From positions 1,083,352 through 1,147,351 of the forward strand of contig VZQC01007114.1 in assembly GCA_009823505.1 (NCBI GenBank): a DNA stretch of 64,000 nucleotides, given 5' to 3'. This document shows positions 61,743 to 64,000 of this stretch, one piece after another (position 1 is the stretch's first letter; the number at the start of each line of letters is the position of its first letter). The notes beneath the pieces were generated by a model that did no database searches, was not told where the DNA came from, and worked only from the letters and a program-made list of their open reading frames with translations. A program made the position numbers and the translations under genes. Source of the stretch: Rhizomys pruinosus. Its lineage: Eukaryota > Chordata > Mammalia > Rodentia > Spalacidae.

Positions 61743-63040
61743 ATAAGGATATTTCAAAGAGGAGGCTTATGTTGGTCACTCTCTTTGTCTCTTATTTCTA
61801 AAAGTGACAAAAGGATAAATTCTACAGAAGCTTGGGGGTGTCCCTAAATTTATTCTAAGAGTTTAGAACTCTCTGTTATCATCAAACTTCCTGCTATACC
61901 ACACTGCTTTGTCAACTTCACTGCAAACTTTTGAAGTCTGCCTTCTGCAAAATCTTGAAGTTTGTCTTCAGTTTTTAAATCTGAATTGGATACATATGGA
62001 TAGCTACTACTGCTGAAAGTTGGCTTTCTAGGGTCCTGCCTGGCAGAGCGAAGACATGCAGGCAGCAAGTGCTTCCTGTATGACAAAGGTAACCTAAGAA
62101 GGAACTGGGAACACTGAGAGCTTTGACAGGAGTCTGAACCAGCTCTGCTTAGCAAGCTAGTCCCCATGCAGATGAAGAGTGGAGCCCCACTCCAGAAACA
62201 GCTGTTAACCACCCAGGAAAGGGATTAACAGAACCAGAGGCTTGAATGTGATCAGACAGAAAAAAATGGCGACACAATAAATATTCCCGTATGAACCAGC
62301 AAAAACATCTAATGAATTTTATTTATTTCCTGCTGTGCCAACTGAGTTCAGAAATTGAGCTCTTTAAGATACATTCCTCCTGTTACTAAGATGTGGAAAA
62401 CAAGACATCTATAAAATGGGACAATTTATTTAGAATAATTTCTAGTATTTTAATATACTTGATTTCATATAAACATAGGCAGCTTTCTCTCTGGTGATGG
62501 TGCATTTTACAGGGTGTGCGATGCCCACTCCACAGCCATGGTCCTGCTTCCATCCTTTAATGTGAAAACTGGTTATGACCAGAATTCTTCAAGGCAAGCT
62601 GAAGTAGAGGCCTGTTTCCTTGAGCCCTGGAAAGAGATGCAATGAGCAATCTCTGCTGAGACATTAATACAGCTACTTCTATATGGCAGCGAAAGCGGAG
62701 CTAAGGTGTACTGTGAGCCATTGATTAAAAAAAAAATCCTAATAGTTTACTGAATGAAGTGTGAAGTTGACAGTAGACTTCTTCTGAGAAGTTCATAATT
62801 ATGAATGTGCTTATGTTTATATATGCTTTTAAATAAATAACCTCAAAAGCATGCATTCACTTTGACGACAGGGGCCTGCGATTACTGCCTTAGGCAGGCT
62901 GTGTTCTAAATCCAGGCACATTAGAAACTAAATTAGGTATACAATATTCAGCCAAGGTGTAGTGGTATCAGAGGCATATTCCTTAATGACAATAAAAACT
63001 AGAGGGTATTTGGAATTTCAGGTTGTAATTTGGGGCATTC
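61743..63040. other. SINE-free intron segment
   Basis: About 1.3 kb without recognised repeats, followed by a pyrimidine tract. The antisense open frame at 61850-62212 (120 codons) shows no recognisable domain or splice support. Confidence 0.45.
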
Positions 63041-63044
63041 CACT

Positions 63045-63275
63045 AGGACACATTTCTTCTCCCTCTAACCCCCTCCTTCCCTTCCTCTCCCTGCTCCGCA
63101 CCCCTCTTCTCCTTTCTTCCCCATAGTCCTCTACTCTTTCTCCTCTCCTCTTCCCCCTCCTCCCTGCTCTCCTCCTCCCTCACTTTCCTCAGTCCTCTTT
63201 CTTTCTCTCTTCCTCCTCCCCACTTTCCTGCCCTTCATCCTCTTTCTCTTCTTTCTTCTTTTCCTAATTTCTCCA
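63045..63275. repeat. Long polypyrimidine (C/T) tract
   Basis: About 230 bases of almost only C and T on the + strand, without a fixed repeat unit, broken by a few A and G. Confidence 0.93.
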
Positions 63276-63612
63276 CTTTCTTCAACTCATCCCACCACAA
63301 ACTGATATTTTTCCCATAGCCAATGTTCCTATGTCCATTACTGTCTGCTAACTTAAAATGATATTATTAAATTATACTTATGTTAATAACTCTATCTTCA
63401 AGAATTGGGATGAGGTTTAAATAAAATATTTTACTGTATTTTTAGTTATTCAATAATATTATCATTATTCTTACAAGTATGATATATTAATATCATTAGT
63501 CACTTTTAGGGGGTCAACAGAGCCTGTTAACATGTCTTGAACCGGTAGAGAAGGAATGTATCAATAAAGGTAATGAGTTATATTGAACAATCCATTTGCT
63601 CACTCCAAATCA

Positions 63613-63762
63613 TATTTGTTTTTGAGACAGGGTCTTCCTGTAGCCCCAGCTGGCCTGGAACTCCCTATATACACCAGGCTTCCAGAACCACACAGAGATC
63701 CATCTACCTCTGCCACCTGAATTCTGGGACTAAAAGACTATACCACCACACCTGGCTACTCA
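63613..63762 (-). mobile_element. B1 SINE
   Basis: An antisense B1: TTTTTGAGACAGGGTCTTCC, AGCCCCAGCTGGCCTGGAAC, GAGATCCATCTACCTCTGCC and ACCACCACACCTGGCTA. Confidence 0.92.
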
Positions 63763-64000
63763 GTTGTATTTTAAGGGAAGATTTTAATGACAAATAAATG
63801 AGAAATATAGTGAAATTCAAAAATCTTATGGTACAATTTTATCTATAAGCAGTGCTCAGCTTCACGTGAATGTGAAAAGTTACAGAACTAAGAGATGACC
63901 CCAGGGAAGCCTTTGAGTAAGAAAAGTAAATTACTCTTTATAATGTTAATTATACTTCTCTTTAAAATACCAGAAATATCTCATATAAAATATACCCTGG

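Noticed and set aside
61850..62212. 120-codon antisense open frame
   Set aside because: It has no similarity that I recognise and lies antisense in an intron; this length is expected by chance in 64 kb.
19783..64000. Search for the next SOX5 coding exon (expected to start with Glu-Val-Asp)
   Set aside because: No matching coding segment with splice sites was seen. The next exon is probably beyond the window, though the N run at 55674-56431 cannot be inspected.

Overview
This is nuclear DNA from a muroid rodent, almost entirely intron. Rodent SINE families (B1, B2, B3, B4/RSINE-like) occur throughout in both orientations, mixed with older mammalian MIR and L2 remnants, a probable hAT fossil and many microsatellites. 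The youngest B2 copies form a uniform subfamily that does not look like standard house-mouse or rat B2. I infer a cricetid-type rodent (vole, hamster or deer mouse), but the species cannot be proved from this window. I see no bacterial, viral or CRISPR content. I recognised no L1 or LTR retrotransposon, although old fragments could have escaped reading by eye. || The only protein-coding sequence I can support is one exon of SOX5, the SoxD HMG-box transcription factor, on the + strand. It is the second coding exon of the long isoform, with a clean splice acceptor and donor, and it encodes part of the N-terminal region ahead of the coiled coil and HMG box. The exon appears twice, at 7072-7303 and 15586-15817, because about 8.3 kb (roughly 2942-11258) recurs in direct orientation at roughly 11432-19782. 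The copies are identical over long single-copy stretches, and most differences sit in SINEs and microsatellites. A lone N marks the end of copy 1, and using both exons in one mRNA would shift the frame. I therefore read this as most likely a false duplication in the assembly, though a very recent real tandem duplication is not excluded. || Layout: 1-2941 is upstream intron with B3 SINEs, a TG repeat and an L2 fragment. 2942-19782 holds the duplicated block with the SOX5 exon. 19783-51000 is downstream intron with scattered B3, B4, B1 and B2 copies, microsatellites and several SINE-poor stretches. 51000-62000 contains a cluster of young B2 insertions, many with perfect target-site duplications, and a 758-base run of N (55674-56431) between SINEs. 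62200-63050 is SINE-poor and is followed by a polypyrimidine tract and a final B1. No neighbouring SOX5 exon was found, which fits the known large introns of this gene. The window shows no operon-like or multi-gene system. The most useful observation is the duplicated exon block and what it says about assembly integrity; the insertion histories of the B2 elements come second.
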